From Meira nashicola (lineage: Eukaryota; Basidiomycota; Exobasidiomycetes; Exobasidiales; Brachybasidiaceae), in NCBI GenBank assembly GCA_001600355.1, contig BCJU01000005.1:84775-148774 (forward strand): a DNA stretch of 64,000 nucleotides. Reading direction: 5' to 3'. Shown here one piece after another: positions 22,111 through 32,872 of the stretch. Positions within the stretch are counted from its first letter, which is position 1; the number at the start of each line of letters is the position of its first letter. The notes under the pieces were generated by a model that saw only the letters and a program-made list of their open reading frames with translations, searched no databases and was not told the origin of the DNA. The translations under genes and the position numbers were made by a program.

Positions 22111-25100
22111 ATGGCTGCTGCAACCCAATCCAGCATTGCTACTTCGGCAGTTGTATTCGCTGGTGGTTTGGCTGTGGGAATCGGAGGTGCTCTAGCGCTC
22201 TCTCGTGGTGTTTTTGCTCCATCCACTAAGCCAAACAAAAAGATTGGTGAAAAAGCACGAAAGGGATTAAATTTGCCAAACGGTCAAGCTGTAACTGAAA
22301 AAGATGTTCCAGCTTCGGAAGTTCTTGATGGAGTTGATCAAAAAGGTGCAGGACCCGCTGGAGTCCAATCAAGTGGGATCGTAAAACCTCTCCTTGCAAA
22401 CAGCAAAACAAGTAAACCTGCTCCCGTTCTTTCTATTACTGGCAAAGAATTGTATCCTGAACCATCTAACAAAAATCGTGTTAGTGATTTGGAAACTCGA
22501 ATGAATCCAACCGAAGCTAAACGCCAAAATGCTTCTGCTTCCGAACAAGCAAACGCTCAACTTCCCGTTTGGTTGTCTGGCTCACCTCAAAGTAATCTTT
22601 TGAGTACAAGCACAGGTCAAATTGACAAGATTGCTTATGAATCAAGTTCAGCTGTATTTGTTTACGAAAGCAATACAAATGCAGGCTTCGGTTCCTATGC
22701 TGAGAAAGAAGCAAGTGATGCCCAACGTAGAGGTATTTCTCACACCAAAGTGGTTAGCATGCAAACTCGAGCAGGTGCAGGTGCTGCCATTGCAGGTTAC
22801 CTTTCTGAAAGTGGCAATTCTTCTGCTCAAAGCACTGTTGATGGCAAAGTTGTGTCTGCTTTAACTAATGCCGACGGATTCTTGGCAATGGCTCCATCTC
22901 TTGCTAACTTAGCTGCTGCAACCAACAACCGTCGTCTCGTTTTGCAAGTTTCAGCTGCTAGTCAAGAACGTGAAGAAATTTCAAACAATTATTCTTCCAT
23001 CCTTGCAGCAGCTTCCACTGTTGGAGAAGACATCTCCGTCGTATTATCTGCAGGACGTCAAGAGGCTGTTGATATTGCGTCAATCGTCTCTTCACCTTCC
23101 ATTAAAGGTCATGTTGCACATGTCTTTGATGGCGCTTTTGCTGGTTCTCAATTGGCCAAATTGAACGCTCCAAATGTTTTGTCAAAATCAGCCTCATTGA
23201 CTGACGCTTTGCAAGCTTCTGGTTATGAAAATTTCATTTATCAAGGACCTCAATCTCCTTCCGTCTTACTCATCGTGCCCAACGGCTCTCACTTTGAAGC
23301 TGCCAAGACAATTTTAGCTCGCGCCAATGAAGAGATTCAAAGTACTTTAGGTTTGATCGCCGCACGTGTGATCCGTCCCTGGAGCGATGAAGATCTTTTG
23401 AAATTGATCCCTTCCAGCGTTGAAACAATTCATGTATTGGACGAAGTTCGTGTTGCAGGTGTTACTGGCGTCTTGTTTGAAGATGTTCAATCTACCATCA
23501 TGTCTAACATCCTTTCAGCCAAAGGTCCAACTCCTATCGTTCAACCGATTGCCTTACATTCCGCTGAATATTTGAGCGCTGGTCATTGGAACTTGTTGCT
23601 CAACGCAGCTGCCACTACTGCTCACAAATGGCAATTAGATTTAGATACAATCAAAAATGTGGAAGTCAAATCTCTCGAAAGCGAATTGATCGATCAGGCT
23701 ACTAAACTGATCACTTTCATCGATCAAGATCAATCTGCTACTGCCACAGCTGGATCCTTGTTCGCTCGCGTCTTCCGTGACCGTAACGGCAATGTTCGTC
23801 ATTCTCGTTTGTTGTCTCGCTTTGACAACTTTGAAGCTGGTGGTCTTGTTCGTCATGATGTCCTTCTTACTTCACCCGAGAATGCCGAAAGTGCTTCTCA
23901 TTACCCTTTGCCGATCGTAGCATCGGGCAATCAGAGCAACGCATTGGTGATCGGCGATCTTGCTGCTCTCAAGGGTTATAATGTCTTTGAATCATTAAAG
24001 GTTGGCGGTGTCGTCTTAATCAATGCACCTGGATTGAACGGCTTGGAATTGTCAGCCAAATTGCGTGCAGAAGATAAACAGACTTTGGCAGCAAAGAATG
24101 CCCGTGTCTATCTCTTGGATGCACCAAAGGTTGTCGAACGTATTTACAATGCTACAGCCAAAACAAGAGGTGGTAAACATCGTCTTGCATCCAACGAAGT
24201 TCCAAAAGAAACTGCTGCTGTTGTCGTTTTGGCAGCTGTTTTGAATAAGTTTGCTCATTTCAATCCAACCGCTGTAAAGGCTTTGCTCGGTAAAGTGCTC
24301 GGAACAGCTCCCTTAGGCGATGAAGGCGTTTCAGGTGTGGTTGATGGATTCGTTTCAAGTTTGCAGTTGGTGGCATTTAATGGTGAAGAATGGAAGAAGA
24401 GTCAACCAGTAAATGAGGTGGAAGCAAACGCACCCATTCGTCCAATGCAATTCCGTTATAATGCCTTTTCTCCTTTGGCCGATGCTGCTAGCTTGACTGC
24501 TGATCCAAGTGCTGCTCGTGCTACTTGGACTTTACCTGCTTGGCAAACAATGTTTGGTGAAGCATACAACACAGATCACAAATCTTTGCGTCCCGATTTA
24601 CCTGAAGATAATTACGTTTTAACCGTAACAGAGAACCGTCGTTTGACCCCTCTTGATTATGATCGTAACGTGTTCCATATGGAATTGTCTACTGCTGGTA
24701 CTGGACTTAAATATGAAGTTGGTGAAGCATTAGGTATTCATGGCTTAAATGATGCTGATGAAGTTCGCGAATTCATTTCTTGGAGCGGATATAATCCAGA
24801 TGAAATTATTAGTATTGCAAGTCTTTCTGATCCAAGCCGTTATGAAAGTCGTACCGTTTTCCAAGTATTACAACAACGTCTTGATATCTTTGGTAAGCCA
24901 GGCAGAAGTTTCTACGAAACTCTTTCAAAGTTGGCAACGGATGTAGATGAAGCAAAATGGTTGCGATTCGTTGGTTCAGCAGAAGGTCAAAGTACGTTTA
25001 AGAAATTGTCTGAAATTGAAACTGTTACATACGCAGACGTTTTGCGTATGTTCCCAAGCGCACGTTTACCTTTAGATGTCCTTTTAACTGAAGTTGAAGC

Positions 25101-25782
25101 GATTAAACCACGTCATTACAGTATCGCAAGTGCACAATCTTTCGTTGGTGATTCAGTTCATCTTTTGATCGTTACCGTCGATTGGCGCACACCAAGTGGT
25201 AGTCCAAGATACGGTCAATGTACACGTTATTTGGCCAATCTCAAGGTGGGCGAACAAGTGACTGTTTCACTAAAGCCAAGTGTTATGAAACTTCCACCTT
25301 TTACCACTCAACCGATCGTTATGAGTGGTTTGGGTACAGGAGCTGCACCTTTCCGTGCATACATTCAAGCAAGAGCAGTTCAAAAACGTCAAGGTCATGA
25401 AATCGGACCAATGATTTACATCTTTGGTTCGCGTTATAAACATGCAGAATATTTGTATGGAGAAGAATTAGAAGCATACGAAAAGGATGGAATTGTGAAA
25501 GTTTTGACCGCATTTAGTCGTGATCAAAAACACAAGATTTATATTCAAAATCGAATCGAACAAAATCAAAAGGATATCTTGGATCTTTTAATTCCCGAAA
25601 AAGGTGCAGGAGAAGAAAGAAAGGGATTATTCACTCTTTGTGGACCAACTGATCCTTTGCCAGACGTTCAAGAAGCTTTGATTAAAGGTTATATGACCAA
25701 AACTGGTAAATCTCATGCAGATGGTGAAGCATGGTTAGAAGAATTGAAGGAAGAAGAAAGAGCTGTATATGAAGTATACTGA
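22111..25782 (+). CDS. MET10: Assimilatory sulfite reductase (NADPH) flavoprotein subunit, Met10-like
   Basis: The 1223-aa protein passes electrons from NADPH through FAD towards the haemoprotein subunit that reduces sulfite to sulfide. A pyruvate:ferredoxin-oxidoreductase-like N-terminal half spans about residues 160-770. It is followed by a cytochrome-P450-reductase-type FAD domain (from about 830; FAD motif RHYSIAS at 1001) and an NADPH domain (GLGTGAAPFRAY near 1073, IYIFGSR, and a C-terminal aromatic Tyr). There is no flavodoxin domain, as in yeast Met10. The protein is about 190 residues longer than yeast Met10, mainly through an N-terminal extension with a hydrophobic segment at residues 8-31 (TSAVVFAGGLAVGIGGALAL) and then a Lys-rich, disordered linker. 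This resembles a membrane anchor. ATG at 22111 has AAAC before it and G after. Confidence 0.9.
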   Translation: MAAATQSSIATSAVVFAGGLAVGIGGALALSRGVFAPSTKPNKKIGEKARKGLNLPNGQAVTEKDVPASEVLDGVDQKGAGPAGVQSSGIVKPLLANSKTSKPAPVLSITGKELYPEPSNKNRVSDLETRMNPTEAKRQNASASEQANAQLPVWLSGSPQSNLLSTSTGQIDKIAYESSSAVFVYESNTNAGFGSYAEKEASDAQRRGISHTKVVSMQTRAGAGAAIAGYLSESGNSSAQSTVDGKVVSALTNADGFLAMAPSLANLAAATNNRRLVLQVSAASQEREEISNNYSSILAAASTVGEDISVVLSAGRQEAVDIASIVSSPSIKGHVAHVFDGAFAGSQLAKLNAPNVLSKSASLTDALQASGYENFIYQGPQSPSVLLIVPNGSHFEAAKTILARANEEIQSTLGLIAARVIRPWSDEDLLKLIPSSVETIHVLDEVRVAGVTGVLFEDVQSTIMSNILSAKGPTPIVQPIALHSAEYLSAGHWNLLLNAAATTAHKWQLDLDTIKNVEVKSLESELIDQATKLITFIDQDQSATATAGSLFARVFRDRNGNVRHSRLLSRFDNFEAGGLVRHDVLLTSPENAESASHYPLPIVASGNQSNALVIGDLAALKGYNVFESLKVGGVVLINAPGLNGLELSAKLRAEDKQTLAAKNARVYLLDAPKVVERIYNATAKTRGGKHRLASNEVPKETAAVVVLAAVLNKFAHFNPTAVKALLGKVLGTAPLGDEGVSGVVDGFVSSLQLVAFNGEEWKKSQPVNEVEANAPIRPMQFRYNAFSPLADAASLTADPSAARATWTLPAWQTMFGEAYNTDHKSLRPDLPEDNYVLTVTENRRLTPLDYDRNVFHMELSTAGTGLKYEVGEALGIHGLNDADEVREFISWSGYNPDEIISIASLSDPSRYESRTVFQVLQQRLDIFGKPGRSFYETLSKLATDVDEAKWLRFVGSAEGQSTFKKLSEIETVTYADVLRMFPSARLPLDVLLTEVEAIKPRHYSIASAQSFVGDSVHLLIVTVDWRTPSGSPRYGQCTRYLANLKVGEQVTVSLKPSVMKLPPFTTQPIVMSGLGTGAAPFRAYIQARAVQKRQGHEIGPMIYIFGSRYKHAEYLYGEELEAYEKDGIVKVLTAFSRDQKHKIYIQNRIEQNQKDILDLLIPEKGAGEERKGLFTLCGPTDPLPDVQEALIKGYMTKTGKSHADGEAWLEELKEEERAVYEVY

Positions 25783-26195
25783 TTGGTTCATTTCTTTAGA
25801 TGTGTTTGTTCGTTTTGCTGTTTATGATCATTCAGCCAATATTATGATTGCTTTTCCACGAATCAGAGAGTGTCAGAGAGAGTGTGTGTATGGGTTTTTT
25901 TTTAGCTCAGACGGCGTCCTCGGCGGCTTTTAGCCAGAAAATATTCTAGAATGCACGGATCTTCAGGGCGTGTGCCCGAATCGGATATTGAGTGTAACCT
26001 TAACGGTAGGCGTGCGGGCGAAAAAGGCGGAGAATAATTAGCCTTTTAAAGGCAATGAATGCATTGATTGGAAGATGTGAATGCTTATAAATAAGGTTGA
26101 ATAGTATACAACTTTACTCCATTTCCATCACACTTCTTTCCCAATTAAGATCGGCTTTACGTATCTATACGATCCTATAGAGTGGATAAGATCGA
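25783..26195. other. Intergenic between MET10-like and metallophosphatase genes
   Basis: No gene is seen. It has a (GA)/(GT)-rich stretch near 25868-25890, a T9 run, and an AT-rich promoter with ATAAATA near 26090. Confidence 0.4.
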
Positions 26196-29003
26196 ATGGC
26201 AATGTCGGGAAGGAGTGTATTACCAATCTTACACTTTAATGATGTTTATCGTGTTCAACAAACATCAAAACAAGGTACCATCTCTGCCGACCAATTTGCA
26301 GCAAAGATTGCGCAAATTCGAACAAAATGGGGAGAAAGAAGTCGTGCTTTAGCATTTTTAGAAGAGGAAGAAGGACATCAAAAAGGCAAGGTTGATGATG
26401 ATGATGAGAATGAAGAACGATCAAAGCACATTCAACATACCTCTCCATCTTCCTCTGATCCTTTACGTGGTTTAACATTATTTTCTGGAGATGTTTTTAA
26501 TCCAAGTATAGAATCAAGTGTAACACGCGGAGAACATATGATCGAAATTTTGAATGCAATGTCAATCGATTGTGCATGTTTGGGTAATCATGATTTCGAT
26601 TTCGGTTATCCGCATTTATGTAAACTTATGCCACAAACAAATTTTCCTTGGACGTTTTCAAATATTGCAGATGTTCAACATACAGATCCTCAACGTGGTC
26701 ATGAGATTGAACCACAAGAAACAGACAGACAAGTTGATGGAACTTTGCGTGCTTGGGTAACGGAATTGCATGACGGCGTTCGAGTTGGTTGTATTGGTTT
26801 GGTAGAAAGAGATTGGATCGCTACCGTTCCTGCTTTTCCTCCAAACTTTCGTTATAGAGGAATGGTGGAAATTGCAAAAAAGCTTTCGAAAGAATTACGA
26901 GATCCTGATGGACCGCATAAATGTGATCTGATTGTCGCTTTAACGCATTGCAGATTACCAAACGATATCGACCTTGCCAACGCATTGGGTGCCACTAGCA
27001 ATTCACCTGAAGATCAGCATGGTGTTGATCTTATTTTGGGAGGACATGATCATACTTATTATATTGGTAATGGGATTGATAAATATGAAGGTGAAGAATG
27101 GGGAACATCTATGCCAGGAACAGAAAAAGACAAGAGTTGCATGTTGGTCAAAAGCGGAACAGATTTCCACGATCTGAGTGAGATTGAGCTAGAATTAAGC
27201 GAACCAAAAGAAGGAGTGATACGAAGACGAAGAATAATTGGTGCAAATGTTCGACGTCATAAAACAAAGCCAAACGATCAAACATTGCCAGAATTGAAAG
27301 CACATATTGACGAATTGATGAATCGTGTCGATCAGGCTACAGGACAACCTGTTGCATTTGCAATGACTTCATTAGATTGTCGAATGGATAAAGTTCGTAC
27401 GGATGAAGCAGGTGTGGGTAATTTTATTGCAGATATTCTTTTGCACAGTTATGATGATGCATTACGTCAACGTGATCAACGTGGCGAATTCGAAGAAAGA
27501 AGAGCAGATGATGCACGAGAGGTGGATTTGGCATTCATCTGTGGAGGAAGTTTACGTGGTGATGAAGAATTTGGACCGGGCATCATTACTTTACGTGATA
27601 TTTTGACAATTATGCCATTTGAAGATGCGGTAATCGTTCGAAATTTAAAGGGGAAAGATATTTTGGAAGCTTTGGAGAATGGTTTGGGTGCCTATCCAAG
27701 CCAAGAAGGCCGCTTTCCACAAGTAGCCGGTATTTCCGTCGATTGGGATTCAAGTAGACCACCAGGACAACGTGTGGTCGAAGTGCGATTACTCAAAGAT
27801 GTGCACTTGTTTGATGATGAAGGCAAACGAGAAGTTTCAACAAATACTAACGGCAATGCATCGCCGGCAACAGAAGGTGGTGAAGGAGCAGAAACATATG
27901 CATTCGAGCGTAAAGAAGAAGGTGGATATTCGATCGAAGTAAACAAACCACGAATTCGCAAAGGAGCAAAGTTAGATCCTGATCGTGTTTATCGAGTGGT
28001 CACGCGTGAATATATGGGCGATGGTCACGATGGATATGCGGCATTAAATCGAGCTTGTGGCGAAGATTTGGTCGATCACGAAAATGGAAGTTTGATGAGT
28101 ACCCAAGTACGTAAATTCCTGCTTGGAGCATCGTTAATTTGGCGATTGAAAGCATTTCGCGATCAAGCCAAAGACGATGGACTATCCGTTGTTGGTCAAA
28201 AGGAAACTCTTTCTCATAAAACTAGAAAAGCCATCGAACGAGCTCATGCTCTTTCTGATCCACCTTTCATATCACATTCATTGCTCAAAAGTCATAATCC
28301 TAGTGCTATACAGGCTACATCTGCCGGTGCTGAGAGTGCCCATGCAGCACAAGATACCAAAGTTGATTCAGGAAAAGCGACTCCCAAGAAAGCAGAATCA
28401 CGTAGGGTGGTTGTGGATTCCAGTCCTGGTGCATTTAGAGATGCGATGCACGTAGGCGCAAGTGAACATCATTCTCATTATGATGCAGCTTCAAAGCATT
28501 TCCGAGATTCTCGTATTCCAGCCAATGCCCGATTACGTTCTCCACTTTCAGCCTCTTCACTTCGTAATGATCGTATTGATCGTTCAATCGATTCAGTCCT
28601 TGCTGGTGATGATGGCGGAATGACAGGAGATGATTCGCATTTGAGTAACGGAAGTATTTCTGCCGATGAAGGAGAACAAGATTCGAGTAACTTTTTACGT
28701 GAATTGAGAAGAAGAAATGAAGATGAGCTTGCAGAAGTTGGTTCTGTTTCTTCAGCAGGGGATAATGAATCTCCATCAGCTTTTCGCTATCCAACATCTG
28801 CATCCACAATGATGGGTAGCAACGATGATCTTTTGATGGCTGGATCTTCTTACTTTTCACCGAAAGCGATCAGAAAACATGTCGAAGTAACGGCTGAAGA
28901 TGGTGCTCTTTTACGTTCTTCAGAAGGAAGTTTAGCTATTATCGCACCTATGCGTGATGGTCGTTTGGTCGACCTTTCGAGGATTAAGACAAAGAATAAA
29001 TAG
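26196..29003 (+). CDS. Cytosolic 5'-nucleotidase / metallophosphatase family protein
   Basis: The 935-aa protein has an N-terminal calcineurin-like metallophosphatase domain with the metal motifs in order: HFNDVY (residues 13-18), FSGDVFNPS, GNHDFDFG, THCRLPND and GGHDHTYY. The C-terminal 5'-nucleotidase domain follows (VGNFIADILLHSY, FICGGSLRGDEEFGPGIIT, IMPFEDAVIVRNLKG). The usual DxH of motif I is DVY here, as in many intracellular fungal and plant homologues. There is no signal peptide and no GPI signal, so it is probably not an ecto-nucleotidase. An acidic insert (EEEEGHQKGKVDDDDENEE) splits the first domain, and about 260 disordered residues follow the fold. The substrate is not predictable; UshA-like enzymes cleave nucleotides and related phosphoesters. 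Confidence 0.85.
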   Translation: MAMSGRSVLPILHFNDVYRVQQTSKQGTISADQFAAKIAQIRTKWGERSRALAFLEEEEGHQKGKVDDDDENEERSKHIQHTSPSSSDPLRGLTLFSGDVFNPSIESSVTRGEHMIEILNAMSIDCACLGNHDFDFGYPHLCKLMPQTNFPWTFSNIADVQHTDPQRGHEIEPQETDRQVDGTLRAWVTELHDGVRVGCIGLVERDWIATVPAFPPNFRYRGMVEIAKKLSKELRDPDGPHKCDLIVALTHCRLPNDIDLANALGATSNSPEDQHGVDLILGGHDHTYYIGNGIDKYEGEEWGTSMPGTEKDKSCMLVKSGTDFHDLSEIELELSEPKEGVIRRRRIIGANVRRHKTKPNDQTLPELKAHIDELMNRVDQATGQPVAFAMTSLDCRMDKVRTDEAGVGNFIADILLHSYDDALRQRDQRGEFEERRADDAREVDLAFICGGSLRGDEEFGPGIITLRDILTIMPFEDAVIVRNLKGKDILEALENGLGAYPSQEGRFPQVAGISVDWDSSRPPGQRVVEVRLLKDVHLFDDEGKREVSTNTNGNASPATEGGEGAETYAFERKEEGGYSIEVNKPRIRKGAKLDPDRVYRVVTREYMGDGHDGYAALNRACGEDLVDHENGSLMSTQVRKFLLGASLIWRLKAFRDQAKDDGLSVVGQKETLSHKTRKAIERAHALSDPPFISHSLLKSHNPSAIQATSAGAESAHAAQDTKVDSGKATPKKAESRRVVVDSSPGAFRDAMHVGASEHHSHYDAASKHFRDSRIPANARLRSPLSASSLRNDRIDRSIDSVLAGDDGGMTGDDSHLSNGSISADEGEQDSSNFLRELRRRNEDELAEVGSVSSAGDNESPSAFRYPTSASTMMGSNDDLLMAGSSYFSPKAIRKHVEVTAEDGALLRSSEGSLAIIAPMRDGRLVDLSRIKTKNK

Positions 29004-29342
29004 AGGGATGGTTGGTGTTTGTTTGAACGATTCAGATACATTTGTACACTTTCTACAATCCAAAAACGTGAACTAGAAATGATAGAGTGAGAAAAGCTGA
29101 GTCAATAAAACAGATACAGATAGACCTTATTAGAACACACGTCACCACACCAAATGATTGTTTTTTGAAATAATTAATTGCAAAGCAGGTACATGGCAGT
29201 CAACGAAGCTGCATTCCTTTGCCATCACCCACTTTCATCCATTGAGTCGGAGACGTTTTGAAAGAAAGCAAATGGGAGACAAAAAGGAAAAAGAGGAAAA
29301 AAGTTTTGAAAAAGGAAGGGCGCGCGTCTCAAGGCGAGAGTG

Positions 29343-29511
29343 TAATGCCAAGGACACACATGGCAACGGTGTTGGCAAGCCAAATTGAACCGAAGCCCCC
29401 ATTAAGCAAAAAGAAAGTTGACGTAAAACATCTCCGAAGAGATGGATGTAGACGTCAATCTACATAGAACAGATACTACACTTGATCTAAGCCAAAAGGC
29501 CGAAAAGGTGA
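29343..29511 (-). ncRNA. U2 spliceosomal snRNA
   Basis: Read on the minus strand, the RNA begins near 29509-29511. It has the highly conserved U2 5' region: the GGCCTTTTGGC stem I, TTAGATCAAGTG, then GTAGTATCTGTTCT, whose GTAGTA pairs with intron branch sites. Stem-loop IIa follows (TGTAGA/TCTACA), then a perfect IIb hairpin with UUCG loop (CATCTC/GAGATG). A CTTTCTTTTTG Sm-like site and a 3' stem-loop IV (TGCCA/TGGCA enclosing a 10-nt loop) complete it, ending near 29343. This order matches U2 of yeasts and animals. Exact ends are estimated. It is convergent with the metallophosphatase gene, with 339 bp between. Confidence 0.93.
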
Positions 29512-32500
29512 GGGAACAGAAAGAAGAGTTGCAAAACACAAAATCAAAATAAATACTTGCGCTGGATGAAAAAAAAATTATGCATACGCCCAATTGACTT
29601 CAGCGCACGCACAAACCATTTTGACTTAGCTAAAGTGAAAGAAGCACGTGCACAGTATCTGTGATCTTAGAAAAGAACAATTGACGAAGACGCGTTCATT
29701 GCAACAGGGGTAACGCGTTTGAAACAATATACACGATTCTACTCACGCTATACCAATTCATCAAACAAAAGCATTGTTCTCCTTGCATACGATGTGAAAT
29801 TTACATAAATCGGAGCCTGAACTTGTTTATGAACGGAGAGGATGCATTTGATCAGCAATGAAACATGACTTTACCTTTTTAAGCTCAACGGGCATGTATA
29901 TATTGTCCATTTAAAATGATTTTTACGCATTTTAGCATTCTTGCTTACACATCATCTAATTTAGTCAGATCTAATGGAAGTCATGCACTCAGTATAATCA
30001 CCGTACAGGCTACCCTATGTACGTACATCGGTCAAATGCAAGGATAAGCAGGTACGAAAATCATTTCACCGGATGTATAAATCTCACGCAAAAGTTGACT
30101 AGGGTTGAAATTTTTTGACGTGCGAGATCATTGGAATTTGTATAAAATAAATTCCGAAAAGCGTGAGACCGGATAAGACCCCTTTTCGCACTCATCCTTA
30201 CATCTTTTTCTTCATCCGAAACACATTCCGTACGATCTTTTTCCGTTTCAAGATAAGGTAAGACGATTGAAAATTTTTATCTAGATATGGATAAGTCAAG
30301 GAAACAGTTTGGATCGGCGATCGCTGACCTACAATTGTCTAACTGCAAGTGGCTTTACGCTTGTCAGAATAGCGAACAATACAATTTTAACGTCATCTGG
30401 CACGTCGGGCTCTAGAATGGGCACAATGCACTCTGACAAATAGGCGTTCATTTACACAATGGTAGTGCGGGTGCCGGGAAAACATTATTGTTACGCGACT
30501 TTTGCTACGCGCCGGCGCTGCTCTGAAACCAACACTTTTTCTTCACTTTATTGCTTGCTACCCATGCTATAAACCTTAAATCTTTCGGCGAATTTCGCAC
30601 GGTTCGGATCTGATTGTTTCATTCATTAGACGAAAAAAGGTCTAGCTCCTGAAAAACATACAGAGTAGTGATGAATAAATATTAATTAAATAAATATCCT
30701 TTTGTTGTTTGTCTTTATGAGAAAATGGAACGTTGTCTTTTGAAATCAAACAAACTTAAAATGGCCGTTGCCTCGGTCCTCTTAGATTAATTAATATATA
30801 AATCCACTAATTCAGACTCTATTGTTGATATTTATCCATTCATTGAAAGCAAACAGTCATTCTTTGCAAACGTCGCCTTCCTTTATGTACGTCTCATTAT
30901 CTTTTAGCGTGTTCAATATTCTGAAATCACGCAACTGCGGGACATACCCACCCCTCCCTTTGTCCCACACATTGACTTAGAAAATAAGCTTTATCTTTTA
31001 AAATCGGTTGTTCAAAAATAAGAAAACTTTTTCATGAATTACCTTTATCTTTTCGCTGACACAAATAACTTTATAAGCGTTGAGCCTCCCGCTTTTGCTT
31101 CATTCTTCATGACGTTGACATTTCCATCTCCGCCTGAGCACATACACGCCTACGCATGTAGGGTACAGAGACAGAGGGAAATGGATATTATTTGCGTGCT
31201 TTCGGTTCTTCCTCGCACTAAAGAGACAATGCGTCCATGATTTTATTTAAAAAAAAAAGCTAAAAATACGCGTATGTATCCTGGTGTGTGAAATTCTTAA
31301 ACGTGGGGAGGGGCGAGCGATGTGTGTGTGTGTGTACGAGTTTATTTAATTCGTGGCTGTTTAATAAAAAATTCCGGCGTAAAAAGATAAAACTATAAAT
31401 CGAGTCTTGATTTTCCCCGTTTTTATCAAATAAGTTTCTTGATGGGTGAGGTGCGTGCATAAATTCTTGCATATTTATGCATATAGGCAGTTTAGAACCC
31501 TTAAGATTGCAAATGACCTCTTCTTTTCTTGCAACGGAGTTATCCCCTCACCACGACGATCGAAAGAATCAAATTAGCTTTGAAGCGGACGGATACGTTG
31601 TACTTCGATCGTGCTAAAATAAAGGACCCTAGATGGGTTCGAACCTCATCTCATTTTAGATTTCTTTATTTGATTTTGTTTAGACCCTCATTTATGCTTT
31701 GAAGTTGAAAAGAGTCCCACTTGTTTGTTAAGGGAATGAAAAGTTGAGCTGCAGATCATCAGTCTTTGAAGGGAAAAAATGTCACATCTCTAACGCGCGC
31801 CTCCCGTCCGTAACGAAAAAATGTGACTTGTAAATGGGAAGATGCCATGCATGCATGGAAGCACGCACATGAGAAAGGGCGTAGTAGCCCAGTTGTGCTA
31901 GGTAGTGCGGAAGAAGAAATCATTATAATCCAATATTAGGGGCACAAAATCCCGTTTTTTCCAGTGGAGAAATTTATTGCGGATGTACTGCATCGGTTCA
32001 AGAAAAAAAAGTATGTATGCATTGCTGCTGCATGTTGCTCAATGATAAGACGTCCTCATAGATCGAGAGTTTTAGTATGGCTGCCTACAAGCATTTTAAT
32101 GAATAAATCGTGGCTTTCGCATAAGCTACGTCTACATATGTAATTGATGAAACTTCCTCTTGTTGGACATGCCATATCTCTCTCGTTCTCCGATCACTCT
32201 GTCCATTTCAACGCGTCGATCTAGAAGTCAGAACGCCGCTCTCTCCGCCTTTTTATTTGATATCTATTCTCGTCAAAAAGAAAGAGGCTTTTCCCGTACA
32301 TAACTCGAAAAAAAAAACAAATCTAGATTTCCGGAAAGAGGCCGGCATTATTCAAATCGAACGAAACTTGGCATTGAAGTTTTTGATAATCCCTTTGCCT
32401 CCTTTATCACTATCATCCTCATCATTGTCATCATCACAATCTTGTCAATGTCAACGCATTGATTCCTTGCAAAAACCTTCAACATAGATCAAAGCGTTAA

Positions 32501-32872
32501 CTCTTGCAACTTTGACCTCCGCCTCATTACGAACTTTTCAAAAGCATACGCCGCTTCTTTATTGGATTATATTGTTTGCGGTATTTTTAGTACCGCTGTT
32601 TTAAATATTCAAAGGGAATTTCACATTCAGCCTCAATTAAACGTGCATGAATGCCGTAAGATTATCAGAGTAAACGTCAACAAGCAAGTGAAAATTTTCT
32701 TTATTTTTATATTATTGCTTGCCAAGACACTGTCATCATCGTCTTTTTGTGATCGGCATACCGCTGGTAAGCTTTCACATTGATCAACAACATCTTATCA
32801 TACACTTCCGCCAGTCTCCATTTAAGCGACACCTTTTCTTTGCTCTTCTTCTTCTTTCCATAAGCATTCAAA
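29512..32872. other. 3.4-kb gap between U2 and the PAS-kinase-like gene
   Basis: No supported protein gene is seen. A TATAAAATAAA box near 30140 is followed by a pyrimidine-rich stretch and a GTAAGA donor-like site at 30257, which could be a spliced non-coding transcript or a distant 5' UTR exon. A (TG)6 run lies at 31321. A B-box-like GGGTTCGAACC lies at 31635-31645 but no cloverleaf can be built. Confidence 0.4.
31321..31332. repeat. (TG)6 microsatellite
   Basis: Six tandem TG units are seen, in non-coding DNA. Confidence 0.8.

Noticed and set aside
31511..31657. Possible tRNA: T-arm-like ATGGG-TTCGAAC-CTCAT with B-box match
   Set aside because: A T-arm and a matching 3' acceptor strand can be drawn, but no D-arm, A-box or correctly spaced 5' acceptor strand is present.
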